NCBI GenBank assembly: GCA_021292105.1
Contig: CM037863.1
Location: 4,847,260-4,911,259 of the forward strand
Length of the DNA: 64,000 nucleotides
From: Anadara kagoshimensis
Taxonomy: Eukaryota; Mollusca; Bivalvia; Arcoida; Arcidae
Direction: 5' to 3'
The position numbers and the translations under genes were made by a program. Every line of letters starts with the position of its first letter. The stretch's first letter is position 1. Shown here one piece after another: positions 1 through 12,455 of the stretch. Below the pieces are notes generated by a model. The model did no database searches, was not told where the DNA came from, and was given only the letters and a program-made list of their open reading frames with translations.

Positions 1-1292
1 GTAATAGCCTACAATCCATGACAATATTCTGTGGTAAGCTGTTTAATTTGTTTATATCGAAGTGTTATAAAAGTTAAATATTTTAATTACAGAGGTATTT
101 TGTTCTGAGATATTTTTGTTACTTGGACTTTGTACTTTCGGTTTCATTTTAAATGTGACAAAGATTATTTTTAAATTCTTCTGCAGTAGGGGGTGTCTGG
201 GGTTATACAGAATATGGTTAAAACAATTGACCCATTTTGTTGGGTAGAATAAAAACGGTATTATCTGACTTTGAGTATTATCGTAGAAAGTGGATTTTCG
301 AAATCACCTTGGTTATTTATAAACGAATACGTCACTGGGTGTGTGTAGTGCGCAAGCTTACACACAATCTACAATAGCGAACACCGGAAATGCTGATTCA
401 TCACTGCAAACATTAAAATATTGATTTATTGCCTATTAAATTATGCTAACTAATACACAAACCCCATACAGTATCCCATAAATATGTTATCTGACACATA
501 CTACACAATGCAAAGTGTGTATGACACCATACAAAGATCTTAAATCAAAGTTAGCACCAACAAAAGTACTAGCTTTCCAAAAAGTTTGCCTGACTAAACA
601 TTTCCTAATATGAGGCCTTGGTTACTGAGGGGCTTAATGCGGATCATAGGCTTTTCACTGCAGAATAGTCCTATATATCTGTAATGTATTAGTAATAATA
701 CATATTGTGTTAAAGTCGTACCAGTTGTTCCCCTTTAACTGTACTTTTGCGAGTTGTTCCTCATTAACTCTACTCTTGTATAAAAACCCCTTTGATGATC
801 ATGAGCAGTATTAAATATTTCATGTGTTCATGTCGGACGTTCAGTTGTATGCCATGGTTAATCGCTCTAGGTCCGATATATCTTTTTAGATCACCTGAGC
901 CATCGGTTCAGATGAAGTATTTCTATCTATCTTCGTCCGTCTTCTGTCGTGTGTAAACTTTTCACATTTTAATCAACTCCTCCAAAACTATAAAGCCAAA
1001 TTGGATGATATTTGCCAGTAATGATGTCTAGGTAAGGGGCTTTCAGATTTACACAAACAAAAAGATTATCTCCCCTGGGACCCAATGAAGGGGAAAATTG
1101 TTAAAATCTTCAAAAATTATCTCCTCTGAACTTACAAGAGATATAACTTAGATTTTTCATGTAAAACATACTTAGGTTACCTTGTTTCATATTTGCACAA
1201 ATCGAATTTGTAGGGGCCGAAATAATGAAATGGCAAGGTACTTAAGGGGAAATTGCCAAAATTAATGTACTTTTTAATATATCTTAAACACT
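1..1292 (+). repeat. Composite repeat block S1 (left-truncated by window)
   Basis: First of ten copies of a ~1.6-kb non-coding block. It has three parts. The first is an inner block closed by inverted repeats (only its right end is here, CTAGCTTTCCAAAAAG near 569-594). The second is a middle stretch to ~880. The third, from ~882, is the head of repeat M, with the perfect hairpin CTGAGCC-atc-GGCTCAG (here with a GGTTCAG variant). It ends at ~1292, where it fuses to the 3'-truncated retroelement E1. The same S/E fusion point recurs at 14050, 31162, 36087 and 63401, so the S-E join was copied as a unit. I see no coding function. Confidence 0.8.
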
Positions 1293-1960
1293 CCTATACT
1301 GGTCTGTTTTACAAAGACAAATATGTATCATGAAAACAAATGTCCCTACTTAACAAAGAACTTACTTCCTGATATCGCAAAAACCAGCAAAACAAAGCAA
1401 TATCATACACAGATCACGTAATACCAAAATGTCTGTAGTGTCTTTATACTTATTACACAGTTATCTGATTTCTTTTCAAATGAAATTACACATTTTTTAG
1501 TTTTTTGAACGGAATTGTGTCTCTTAGCAGATTCAATTAAATTATGCACATAATGATTGTCTGTTGAATCGGAAACACTACCCAATTTGTGTGCCCACTT
1601 AATACCATATACTACATGTTAAATAACATTAATAGATTTACCTTTGTTCATCAAGTCTGTCAAAAACAAAGTCATGTGAATCGGTTCTGCTGGTATTACT
1701 TTCAAATTTCAAAACTAACAAAAGTCTTCCATTTGTTAAATGCACTAAAATAGTTCTTAATAGTATTTTCCCTTTTGAAGCAACTAAATGATTAACCATG
1801 CTATGAGCCAAATCATGTAATCTATCTGAACCTGTTTCATTACAACTGGCCACTGATACATCCTCTAAGATGAAATTGGTAAGACCTAAACCTAAGAACA
1901 TAAATAAATCAGTAATAAAAAAACATACAAAATATGATATGTAAATGCAACTAAACTGAA
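1293..1960 (-). pseudogene. Tyrosine recombinase, N-terminal part, truncated (E1)
   Basis: Encodes the SAM-like core-binding domain: LHDLAHSMVNHLV, then a region around WAHKLGSV and HYVHNLIESAKRHNS, which is the helical domain that grips the recombination site. A shifted frame below 1400 gives the start of the catalytic domain, including the first catalytic Arg in a GFLRYQEV-like box and a KTDQYR motif. It then stops at the junction with S1. The HxxR and nucleophile Tyr parts are absent. A run of five T, where E3 has six, frameshifts the Arg box. Non-functional. Confidence 0.78.
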
Positions 1961-1989
1961 TTTACTTATTATGTCACCATATATATCAT

Positions 1990-3625
1990 TGTTACGTCTA
2001 CCCTTATGTACTCTTTTACATGTCAATATTATGATTTTTGAATAAATGGCATAAATACACTGTCATCATGAATTTTAGGCCAATATGGAGCAGATCTCCA
2101 AAATGGTATAACTCAAGTATCTATAGATTTCTGCAACTAACGTATCAACAACCCTGCTTTTAAGCCTTGGAGGTAGAACCAACCAATTTTATTCCATTGG
2201 CCTAAAATGCATGAAAGCATCAACACCACTTGTTCCTGGGCACCACCATTTTAAATTAAATTTAATGCAATTAGTATTAAATCACTAGCAAATCTATCAA
2301 AAGTATGAGGAAACCCAGGCTATAATAAGCATGTTAAATGTGTCATTATTAACACACCAGTCTTCACTATCTGTGAACTAAGCATATCAGCTTTCTTATT
2401 GCTTGACCTAAAACCCCACATGGGTTAATACTGACCATTTTTAGCTTCACACACATTGTGAATATTTTTGCTTTTTTCTTGAAGCTGAGGCTTCATGCTA
2501 CCCTTCTCAATACTAACTACACTCTTATTATCAGTATACCACTGAATATACTGTCCTTCCAGACAGTTCTCACATGAAAACAAAATTCTCCTAACCGTCT
2601 CAAATTCTCTCCAAGTAGAACTTTCACTCATTTCTAAGTGTGACCAACTACCAAAAATCTCATATTTCTCATTCTCTTCAATAAAAACCACCATAACCTG
2701 TACTTGATACATCAGAATAAACTCTGTAATCAAATTCTGTAAAACAATCATTATACTAACCATTTCATGTTTTGATATTGTTCAACCAAACCCTCAGCTC
2801 TAATTGTGCTTCTTGGCTAACCATAATAGGTGCATTCCAACTTGCTCTATTAATAAACATTTAAAAAGCTCTCTGCTTTTCAATAACACTAACTTGCCAA
2901 CAGCTGTATGCATAGAAATAATCTGACCAGTCACACAAGCTACATCTCTACAGGAATGCAAGGATTTTAGCAATTCTTTATACAACAAGGAAATACTACT
3001 CAAAAGCTTATTTAACTCTTTGTACAGTAATACACTTTACCTTCTATGAAATTCCAACTAAACCTACCCAAACTATGGCATTACTTGGTGTCCAGCAACA
3101 TTTTGATCTGCTGATAGAAACAACTTTTTCTTCAATCTGAATGAATTTTTAAAACTGAATTTTAGGGCTTCATTGTAATTTGAATCTCCTCCAATTCCAT
3201 CGTCTAAAAACATGACTATTTTGTGTCGTAATGACCTCCAGTAAGTTATGAAACTTCTGGTAACTTTTGTATATAACCTGCCACAGAAAAACCAAAAGTC
3301 AAGACATTGAAAACAAAATACCTATATCCAGTCTGATAATGCCATGCAAAACCCAAATAAGTTCTCTGTTCTTCAAAAATTTCTATATAGTGATCGGCTG
3401 ATTTTAAATCAAAACCAAAAACAGAAATACCTCACAAAATATATCCTGTGCTACCTTTGCATCTTTATATTTAAACACATCCTTTTTCAACAAATTTTGG
3501 ATTTTATCTTCAGCAAATTCAATGTGATTTAAAGCAGATCTATTATTCGGCATAAACATGAGCCAGCCCGAAAAATGGAACGGAATCCAAGATACAATAT
3601 TTGCTCCCATATCAATCCAATAATA
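1990..3625 (-). pseudogene. Reverse transcriptase-RNase H polyprotein remnant (E1)
   Basis: The reverse-transcriptase palm motif C is readable near 3188-3212 as FLDDGIGG, the DIRS form of xxDD. Upstream, ALNHIEFAED and KYKDAKVAQDIF are joined directly, because ~119 bp containing the LVLDCRHIN part of the fingers is missing. RNase H lies at 2425-2763, with the active-site segment WYTDNKSVV and SSTWREFETVRRIL. One residue is missing from the SVVSIIEKGS motif seen in other copies. The region continues in other frames (NPVW..RSSNKKADMLS, then a TFDRFASD-like stretch). These are the standard DIRS RNase H tail, but two frameshifts split it. Confidence 0.8.
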
Positions 3626-4405
3626 AATGTGCTTTCGTAACCTACCTGCAGGGGATATGTTGTATCTTTGAAAGTTGTCTCATCAGTCAAACGAACTCTT
3701 GACCCCATTAATTAAATCAAAATTAGAAATACTTATCTTATCACTGCCCTTAATCTTTACCTAAATTTCTTTACAGTCCATGTCCCAATGGCCAGGCTTG
3801 CCACATGCAAAACACAGTCCAGGCCGTCTGAAACTGCCCTTGTTGGAGTAATTGTAGACATCGTGCTGCTGCTGGTCCTCGTCGTGGAACCCGCCGTCTA
3901 AACTGTAAGGTTGCGTTCGATTCCTCGCAGATGAACTTCCGGGTCTTTGCCTTAATTTTCTCTTTCCTGTGATCTTTTTCTAATCATCTGATCATCAGCT
4001 AGAGCATTTAGTGAATATTCCTCTGCTGTTAACCATCTGCTAATTAATAAGTTCCTGACGTTGCTGTAACAAATTAATACCTTCTGATATCTTCTCCTGG
4101 ACTTCAGTAGTTGCATCACGTAAATTAGAGTCTTCCTTTAAACAAAGCGTCCGCCTTATTATTTTCTTTTTATTTAGAAGAAAGATCTGAACTGCTCTTT
4201 GTTCCCTTCTTATTAACTTATATTTATCACCAGTAATTTGCTCTATTTGGCAACCTGAGCGTCACTAAGTAAACGATTAATGTCATTTATATGTTGCTGA
4301 AAAGAACTCAACTATTAGACATTAAACTGTCAGCCTTCTTCAACAAACTCGACTGAGAGGTTTCGATACGTTTATCGATAAACTAGTAATAGCAGCCTCA
4401 TCCAT
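3626..4405 (-). pseudogene. Gag-like protein with CCHC zinc knuckle (E1)
   Basis: The most plausible start is the ATG at 4405-4403 (MDEAAI), which opens an N-terminal helical region (SFIDKRIETSQSSLLKKLDS) typical of a nucleocapsid-type coiled coil. The C-terminal part near 3778-3819 reads CFACGKPGHWDMDC, a complete CX2CX4HX4C knuckle expected to bind the element RNA. An Arg/Ser-rich linker precedes it. Several single-base indels break the frame, for example around 3900-4160, so only fragments survive. Confidence 0.75.
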
Positions 4406-4460
4406 ACTGAAAAAATGGTCTGACCAGTATAAAGAACAAGGCTAGAATGACACGTAATTA

Positions 4461-6050
4461 ACTTGTAGTTTTTTACATCACACCTCGAACATTTTTGCAG
4501 TATTTAATGTGTAAATGTTTTATATTGGAACAATAATTTCAAAGTGGGTTTAAACAGGTGTATACTAACGCAAGCTTTTTGGAAAGCTAATACTTGTTTA
4601 TTTTAACCTATTTAAAGCGGAAGTTTGTCCATTGTACTCGAGCTGTTAAATCATTTTCGACATGCATGATAGGGTGTGTTTTTTGCATTGCACATACCTT
4701 AAGTGCGCAGTTGAGACAGGACGTTTACAATTCAAGAGACAGTAAGTTATTTGGAGAACTTTAATTAAGTAACGGCAGAAATAGCCTACAATCCATGACA
4801 ATATTTTGTGTAAGCTGTTTAATTTGATTATATCGAAGTGTTATAAAAGTTAAATATTTATTTACAGAGTATTTTGTTCTGAGATATTTTGTTACTTGGA
4901 CTTTGTACTTTCGGTTGATTTAAATGTGACAAAGATTATATTTTAATCTCTTCTGCAGTATGGGGTTATACAGAATATGGTTAAATCAATTGATCCATTT
5001 TGTTGGGTAGAATAAAAACGGTATAATCTGACTTTGAATATTATCGTAGAACCTGGATTTTGGAAATCTACTTGGCTATTTATGAACGAATACGTCACTG
5101 GGTGTGTGTAGTGCGCAAGCTTACACACAATCTACAATAGCGAACACCGGAAATTCTGATTCATAACAATCAATCTTACATCATTGCAAACATTCAAAAC
5201 ATTAATTTATTGCCTATTAAATTGATGCTAATACATAAACCCCATACAGTATTCCCATATATATATATGTTATGTAACACATACTATACAATGCAAGGTG
5301 TGTATGACATCATACAAAGATCTTGAACCAAATATGGCACCAACACAAGAACTAGCTTTCCAAAAAGTTTTCCTGACTTAACATTTCCTAATATGAGGCC
5401 TTGGTTGCTGAGGGTTTTAATGCGGATCATAGGCTTTTCACTGCAAAATGGTCCTATATATCTGTAATGTATAATACATATTGTGTTAAAGTCGTACCAG
5501 TTGTTCCCCTTTAACTGTACTTTTGCGAGTTGTTCCTCATTAACTCTACTCTTGTATAAAAACCCTTTGATGATCATGAGCAGTATCAAATATTTCATGT
5601 TTTCATGTCGGACGTTCAGTTGTATGCCACGGTTAATCGCTTTAGGTCCGATATTTCTTTTTAGATAAACTGAGCCACCGGCTCAGATGAGGTATTGCTA
5701 TCTATCTTTGTCCGTCGTCCGTCGTGTGTAAACTTTTCACATTTTAATCAACTCCTCCAAAACTAAAAAGCCAAATTGAATGATATTTGTCAGTAATGAT
5801 GTCTAGGTAAGGGACTATCAGATTTGCACCAACGAAAAGATTATTTCCCTTTGGGGCGTCATTAAGGGGAAAATTGTGAATATCTTTAAAAATCATCTCC
5901 CCTGAACTTACAAGAGATATAACTTAGATATTTCATGTAAACATACTTAGGGCACCTAGTTTCATATTTGCACAAATCGTATCTGTAGGGGCCAAAATGG
6001 GGAAATGGCAAGGTAGTTGATGGAAAAATTGCCAAAATTAATGTATTTTT
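4461..6050 (+). repeat. Composite repeat block S2
   Basis: Full S copy. Its leader (CTTGTAG...) abuts the 5' cut end of E1. An inner block at ~4566-5376 is bounded by inverted repeats: GCAAGCTTTTTGGAAAGCTA on the left, and its complement TAGCTTTCCAAAAAGTTTTC on the right. The M head starts near 5658 with CTGAGCCACCGGCTCAG. Unlike S1, this copy runs on into the M tandem core with no retroelement, showing the uninterrupted arrangement. Confidence 0.75.
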
Positions 6051-6540
6051 AATATATCTTGAATACTATAAACTTTTTCTATAGGCATGTAAATTCGAAT
6101 ATTGTAGGCATTTCCACAACGGTCATTTTTATATATGAACAAAGGTCATATGTTTAAAGGTCAAGGTCTTAGATGCGAACTAATACTGAAATTGTCCATT
6201 ATCTCAAAAAACTATAAATATTTTTTGTATAGGCATGTATATTGTATGTATTGGCCAAACGATCATTTCGATATATAAATGAAGGTCATAGGTTCAAAGG
6301 GCAAGGTCATAGATTCAAACGAATACTGAAATGATTCATCATCTCCAAAACTATACACTTTTTGTACAGGCATGAATATTAGAATATTGTAGGCATTGGC
6401 ATAACTATCATTTTGATGTACGAAATAAGGTCATAGCTTCAAAGATCAAGGTCATAGATGCAAAGGAATACTGAATGGTTTATTATATCAAAAACTACAT
6501 TTTTTGTAGACCAATTGTAACATAGAAACATTAATAATTT
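6051..6540 (+). repeat. M tandem core, ~3-4 monomers of ~145 bp
   Basis: The motif TATAGGCATGTA recurs at ~6080, 6228 and 6366, each time followed by AACGATCATTTTGATATA and AAAGGTCAAGGTCATAG-type segments. This gives a ~136-148-bp period. It is the internal tandem array of repeat M, directly continuous with the M head in S2. Confidence 0.8.
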
Positions 6541-7247
6541 TTGTTTTAAATTGATTAAATTTTTTGGAACAATTAAAACATAGATAATATTACTTAGTTG
6601 TTAACCATAAACATAGTTCATTTGAAATTGTAATAAAAATATCAAATGTTACAAAAACATTTGCAGGTTTGTTATTTTACATTTCAAAAATAACCTCCCC
6701 ATGCGAATATTAAAACATAGACAGTGTTCTTTATAGCAGCTCCATGCTTTAAAGTGTCTTTTTAGGTCACCTGACAAATGGCTGAAAGTGACCTATAGTG
6801 ATCGTTGTTTGTCAGTTGTTGTGCTGCATGCATCATAAACATTTGCAACTTCTTCTCCAGAGCCAGTTAACCATTGTTAGTGAAAGTGGATATGGCAATT
6901 CCTTGAGCAAAGCCATTCCATTGTTTGTGAAAACATTTAAACATCTTCTCGTGATGAACCAAACGGACTCTTAGCTTGAAACTCCATATATTGCACCAGG
7001 AACAAAAGTTCTACCAGTTTCTAAAGTTGGTTGACCTTGACTTACATTTATGGTCACAGTGACCTAAAGTAAGCAAGCATTTAAAGTCCAGTTTATACGT
7101 TTATTGATGTTTCTCAATGCTTAATACATCTGTAAAAATATCTTTCAAAATACAATTTTGGATATAAACCAATTTTGACCAGTATTTGAACAAAGCGATG
7201 CGCCGTTTGAGTTGTAAGGAAAACATCCAAGTTGCTTGTGTACCATA
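6541..7247 (+). repeat. AT-rich linker and repeat M2
   Basis: The stretch 6541-6764 is AT-rich and repeated at ~11740-11965. From 6765 a second mollusc-type repeat starts with AGGTCACCTGA and an inverted GTGACC 20 bp later. It runs through TTGACCTTGACTTACATTTA to CCATATAACTTGTAG, where S3 begins. The same M2-to-S join recurs at ~12455 and ~23877, so M2-S is the original order that E has replaced in the E-bearing units. Confidence 0.7.
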
Positions 7248-8845
7248 TAACTTGTAGATTTTACATTCACACCAGGAACATTTTTCCAGTATTTAATATG
7301 TAAATGTTCTATATTAGAACAAAAAATTCCAAGTGGGTTTAAACAGGTTTATTACTTACGCAAGCTTTTTTGGAAAGCTAATACTTGTTCAATTTAACCT
7401 ATTTAAAGCGGAAGTCGAGCTGTTAAATCAAATTTGACATGCTTGATAGGGTGTGTTTTTTGCATTTGCACAGACCTTAAGTGCGCAGTTGAAATAGGAC
7501 GTATACAATTTAAGAGGCAGAAGTTATTTTGGAGTACTTTAATTAAGTTAACGGCAGTATTAGCCTACAATCTATGACAATATTCTGTGGTAAGCTGTTT
7601 AATTTGTTTATATCGAAGTGTTATAAAAGCTAAATATTTATTTACAGAGGTATTTTGTTCTGAGATATTTTTGTTACTTGGACTTTGTACTTTCGGTTTC
7701 ATTTTAAATGTGACAAAGATTATTTTAAATTCCTCTGTAGTAGGGGTTGTCTGGAGTAATACAAAATATTGTAAAAAAAACGACCCATTTTGTTAGGTAG
7801 AATAAAAACGGTATTATCTGACTTTGAGTATTATCGTAGAAACTGGATTTTGGAAATCACCTTGGCTATTTATAAACGAATACGTCACTGGGTGTGTGTA
7901 GTGCGCAAGCTTATACACAATCTACAATAACGGACACCGAAATGCTGATTCATAACAATCTTACATCACTGCAAATATTTAAACATTAATGTATTGCCTA
8001 TTAAATTTATGCTAACTAATACATAAACCCCATACAGTATCCCCATACATATCTGTTATCTAACATATACTACACAATGCAAGGTGTGTATGACATCATA
8101 CAAAGATCTTGGACCAAATTTAGCAACAACACAAGTACTAGCTTTCCAAAAAGCTTGCCTGAGTAATCATTTTCTAATATGAGACCTTGGTGGCTGAGGG
8201 GCCTAATGCGGATCACAAGCTTTTCACTGCTTAATGGTCCTATATATCTGTAATGTATTAGTTATAATACATATTTTGTTAAAGTCGTACCAGTTGTTCC
8301 CCTTTAACTGTACTTTTGTATAATACGAGTTGTTCCTCATTGACTGTATTCTTGTATAAGACGCTTTGATGATCATGAGCAGTATTAAATATTACATGTG
8401 TTCATGTCGGACGTTCAGTTGTATGCCAGGGTTAATCGCTCTAGGTCCGATATATCTTTTTAGATAACCTGAGCAATCGGCTCAGAAGAGGTATAGCTAT
8501 TTATCTTTGTCTGTCGTCCGTTGTGTGTAAACTTGTTTACATTTTAATCAACTCCTCCAAAACTATAAAGCCAAATTTGATGATATTTGCCAGTAATGAT
8601 GTCTAGGTAAGGGGCTTTCAAATTTGCACAAACGAAAAGATTATGTTCTCTTTGTGGCCTCATAAAGGGGAAAACTGTGAAAATCTTAAAAAATCATCTC
8701 CTCTGAAATTACAAAAGATATCATTAAGATTTCATGTAAAACATACTTAGGGCGCCTAGTTTCATATTTGCACAAATCTTATCTTTAAGGGCCAAAATAC
8801 GGAAATAGCAAGATATTTGAGTGGGAAATTGCCAAAATTGATTTT
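7248..8845 (+). repeat. Composite repeat block S3
   Basis: Complete S copy with the inner inverted-repeat block at ~7356-8163 and the M head from ~8455 (hairpin degraded to CTGAGCAATCGGCTCAG). It leaves the shared sequence at ~8845, within the part of M that follows GGAAATTGCCAAAATT, and enters unrelated DNA. This differs from the point where E is joined in other copies. Confidence 0.75.
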
Positions 8846-11290
8846 CTAACTGCATGTTCATTGACAACTTATGACAAATTTTCTCCTGGTTGACTATACA
8901 GTAACTTGACGTCTTATATTGTGTTTTCCTATATTATCACTGGATTATGGTAAGACATTTCTCACAATTTTAATTTCTAAATGCTTGAAATTAATCCGAT
9001 CCTGACACTGAAATGAACATATACTGTTCATCTATAATATTAAGAGGCAGTCGTTTTAATTAATTACTTTTATACCTTTTAAATTTTTGAAACCTCACAT
9101 TTATATTTTGTTTTGCAAACAAAACCCACATCTAAAAATATTTTTAGTTTTATTTTTACTTTTTTCCGTTATTCTCCTACATAGAGAAAATTTTACATTT
9201 CTGACTAAAAACCAGCTGTACTATGTTCCCTTGGTAACCGCATATGCATATATTCAAAGGTTTAACTTAGGTCAACAATTACAATGTAAGTCACTTATAT
9301 CACACTAGTTTTTGGGAATTGGTTCAGACAAAATTATGGAGATAAATTATCCATTCCAGATGACGTGAACTATGTTATTTTGAAGTATTTCAAAGTTGAC
9401 ATATTGATTAATTCTGTGACACAGGCGTGAATATTAATGGTTTAGAACATGTGGTCCATACCGGCTGTTTTAGTTCTTAGTCTACTCACAATATTTGGAA
9501 ATTATTGTAACGATTTCAATTTCAATTTCTTAAGTATTTTTCCTTATTTCCTTATTACTATTTTGGTTTTCAAACACATATGTTGTGGTAATTTTGTGAC
9601 AAATGAAATGATACTACAGCAATTATAGTAAAGGACTGTCTCTAAGTATAAAAACGAACAATAGATATACATTAAAAAATAAACGAATATAGGTTATAAC
9701 TATATACATGTATGTAAGTTTCCTTTCTTGTCTTCCATTTCTAAAGTCTATATAACCCACTATGTTCTAAATAAATGACAATAAACTTTACAAATACAAA
9801 CTGAACAATTCAATAGCTTTACCGACTAAAATGAATGTTAACCTGGTCAGCTGGTGTTACCCATACACCAGGACATAAATTATTCTTACTGTTTTTACAA
9901 AGTGATTTTTACCTTGGGAAGTGAAATAAATTCATAAAACATTACAATTGGTATTAAAATAGTTGGAATGAAAATAATAATGTCATTTTTTATCCTTTTA
10001 ATTGTTATTACCAACAAATGAAATGATCCATCTGTTTCTGAATAGTTAATACATTGAAAATGTAGGGTAGTATCCATGAAAAAATCAAAATATAATTAGT
10101 AATACCCTGGTATGAAGGAAATATATTCTGGTAAACCATGTTTTTCAAAATGATGCTAGAAAATATGTATTATATCAAGTTGAAATTCAAAAAGTGACAT
10201 CTTCTGATAATAAACCTAATTCTTGAACTAATAAAAAAATAGGACTTTCATGCAAAGTAATTTTTATTTGTATTTATTAATTTTATTTCATGTGTTTAAA
10301 AAAGTCAATGTATACAATTCACTGCTTGTTGCCAAAAGTCCTAGTAACATGTTTTAATCATTTTCTGGATATAAATTACTTCAATAAGTTCAATTAAAAT
10401 AAATTGAATTTAAAAACTTGTTTATATGTTGCTTCAAAAAGTTTAATTTAACTGTTTTGTTTATTATACCATATAATAAGCAAACTCACAGTGCTTGCTC
10501 TGTATCTAAAAAACCCCTTTATTACTGGTCAATGTATCCATGTACTTAATGTTTACAAACACAATGTGATGCTATTAGTAGCTTCACTTGCTTGTCATCA
10601 GACAGAAAGACATTTATCGTTCAGGTCGGTAGGAACTACAACGGATTCCCATGTAATAGTAAAACATCTTTTTTCATTTTCTACAAACCTTTAAGGCTTG
10701 AAACTTAATATATATAGCATCATGACATGAAGTTCTACTAAGTTAGCAAAGCTTGTTGACTTCTATTCTACTCATTTTGCAAAGCTGGTTGACCTTAATC
10801 TCAGGTGACCGTTGTTAAAATAGCACCCTACTATTTTGAAATCCTGACTGGAACACTGGTCTGACTCAGCGTTGACAGTTTTTGTGATTTTATCAAAATT
10901 AATGACTTTAATGAAAAATTTGTTACTTTGGACTTCCAGAAAAATTAAAACAACATCTTGGACTGATGTTAGAATTAAATTGCCTTTCTTTGACTGAACA
11001 CTTTTAAATTGCAGACAATGCAGTTCACTTATAATAGGATCAAGATCCAATTTCCTTGTTCCGTCAACACCATCGGGCCTTTGATTCATATATGAAATGA
11101 AGAATATGCGACATTCCATGTTTTTTACGTAATTGCAGTGACATTTCACTTAACTGTAAACATAATGCAATATATAATGACAAATCACAAACATATAGTT
11201 TATAAGGTAATTTTAAATAACTAGTTTTAAATTTTAGCATAAAATATTTATTATGAATAGCATATCAAATAAGTTATTCACTGAATGTAC
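8846..11290. other. Region without recognised genes around repeat X1
   Basis: Apart from X1, this AT-rich stretch has only short open frames that I do not recognise. The longest is a 125-residue minus-strand frame at 10772-11149, with no familiar motif. Its C-terminal codons lie in an M2-like fragment (GTTGACCTTAATCTCAGGTGACC at ~10789-10811), which argues against a real gene. Confidence 0.5.
9041..9645 (+). repeat. Repeat X1 (empty-site paralog of the 42149-48643 nest)
   Basis: A ~605-bp segment with ends TAAGAGGCAGTC and GACTGTCTCTAAG, inverted relative to each other. It is similar along its length to the pieces 42149-42358 and 48204-48643. Because X1 has no insert at CATATGCATATATTCAAAGG, it serves as the empty site proving that a TA-flanked MITE inserted in X2. 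Similarity continues ~18 bp beyond the right inverted end, so the exact element border is uncertain. Confidence 0.6.
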
Positions 11291-12455
11291 TTGAGGTACA
11301 TCCATACTACATGTACAACGATCATTTTGATATATGAATGAAGGTCATAAGTTCAAAGGTCAAGATGAAAGAAGCAAACAGATACTAAAATAGTTAATTA
11401 TTAAAAAACAATAAACATTTTGTATAGGCATGTATATTGCAATATTGTATGTATTGCCCAAACGATCATTTTGATATATGGATGAAGGTCATAGGTTCAA
11501 AGGGCAAGGTCATAGATGCAAACGAATACTGAAATGGTTCATCATCTCCAAAACTATACACTTTTTGTATAGACATGTATATTAGAATATTGTAGGCATT
11601 GGCATAACGATCATTTTGATGTACAAATTAAGGTCATAGCTTCAAAGATCAAGGTCATAGATGCGAAGGAATACTGAAATGGTTTATTATATCAAAAACT
11701 ACACTTTTTGTAGACCAATTGTAACATAGAAACATTAATAATTTTTGTTTTAATTTGATTTAAAATTTTTGGAACAATTCAAAACATAGATATTATTGCT
11801 TAGTTGGTAACCATAAACATGGTTCATTTGAAATTGTAATAAAATATAAAATGTTACAAAAACATTTGCAGGTTTGTTATTTTGCATTTTAAAAATAACC
11901 CTCCCCCATGGGAATATTTAAACATAGACAGTGTTCTTTATAGCAGTTCCATGCTTTAAAGTGTCTTTTAAGGTCACCTGAGAAAATGGCTGAAAGTGAC
12001 CTATAGTGATCGTTGTTTGTCAGTTGTTGTGCTGCATGCATCATAAACATTTGCAACTTCTTCTCCAAAGCCAGTTAACGATTGCTAGTGCAAGTAGATA
12101 TGGCAATTTCTTGAGCAAAGCCCTTTTATGTTTGTGAAAACATTTAAACATTTTCTCGTGATGAACCAAAAGGGCTCTAAGCATAAAACTTTATATATTG
12201 CACCAGGACCAAAGTTCTACCAGTTTCCAAAGTTGGTTGACCTTGACTTACATTTACGGTTACAGTGACCTAAAATAACAAAGCATTTAAAGTCCATTTT
12301 ATACGTTTATTGATGTTTCTCAATGCTTAATACATCTGTATAAATATCTTTCAAAATACAATTATGAAACTAAACCAATTTTGACCAGTATTTGAACAAA
12401 GCGATGCGCCGTTTGAGTTCTAAGGGAAAACATCCACGTTGCTTGTGTACCATAT
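11291..12455 (+). repeat. M core, linker and M2 (second copy)
   Basis: M monomers repeat between ~11300 and 11710, with GGCATGTATATT-type starts ~146 bp apart. They are followed by the same AT-rich linker (11740-11965) and by M2 from ~11968 (AGGTCACCTGAGAAAATGGC) to CCATATAATTTGTAG at the border with S4. Base by base it parallels 6051-7247, so this is a duplicated segment. Confidence 0.75.

Larger units (their letters stand above)
1293..4460 (-). mobile_element. DIRS/PAT-like tyrosine-recombinase retrotransposon remnant E1
   Basis: Minus-strand order is gag-like region, reverse transcriptase, RNase H, then the N-terminal half of a tyrosine recombinase. This is the gene order of DIRS/PAT/Ngaro retrotransposons, which use a tyrosine recombinase instead of a DDE integrase. 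The copy is truncated at both ends. The recombinase stops at the KTDQYR motif where block S1 begins, and the 5' leader is cut ~45-55 bp upstream of the gag ATG. It also lacks ~119 bp of the reverse-transcriptase fingers, a deletion shared only with E3. Frameshifts and stops break every gene, so the copy cannot be autonomous. Confidence 0.85.

Noticed and set aside
1293-4440. GACCAGTATA near both ends of E as terminal inverted repeats
   Set aside because: The left copy encodes KTDQYR inside the recombinase and the right copy lies in the gag start region. E3 continues past the left one, so it is not a terminus.
6051-6540. CRISPR-like array
   Set aside because: ~145-bp monomers repeat in full with no unique spacers, and the sequence is eukaryotic.
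10772-11149. 125-codon minus frame as a host gene
   Set aside because: No recognised motif, and its end overlaps an M2-like repeat. No splice-linked exons were seen.
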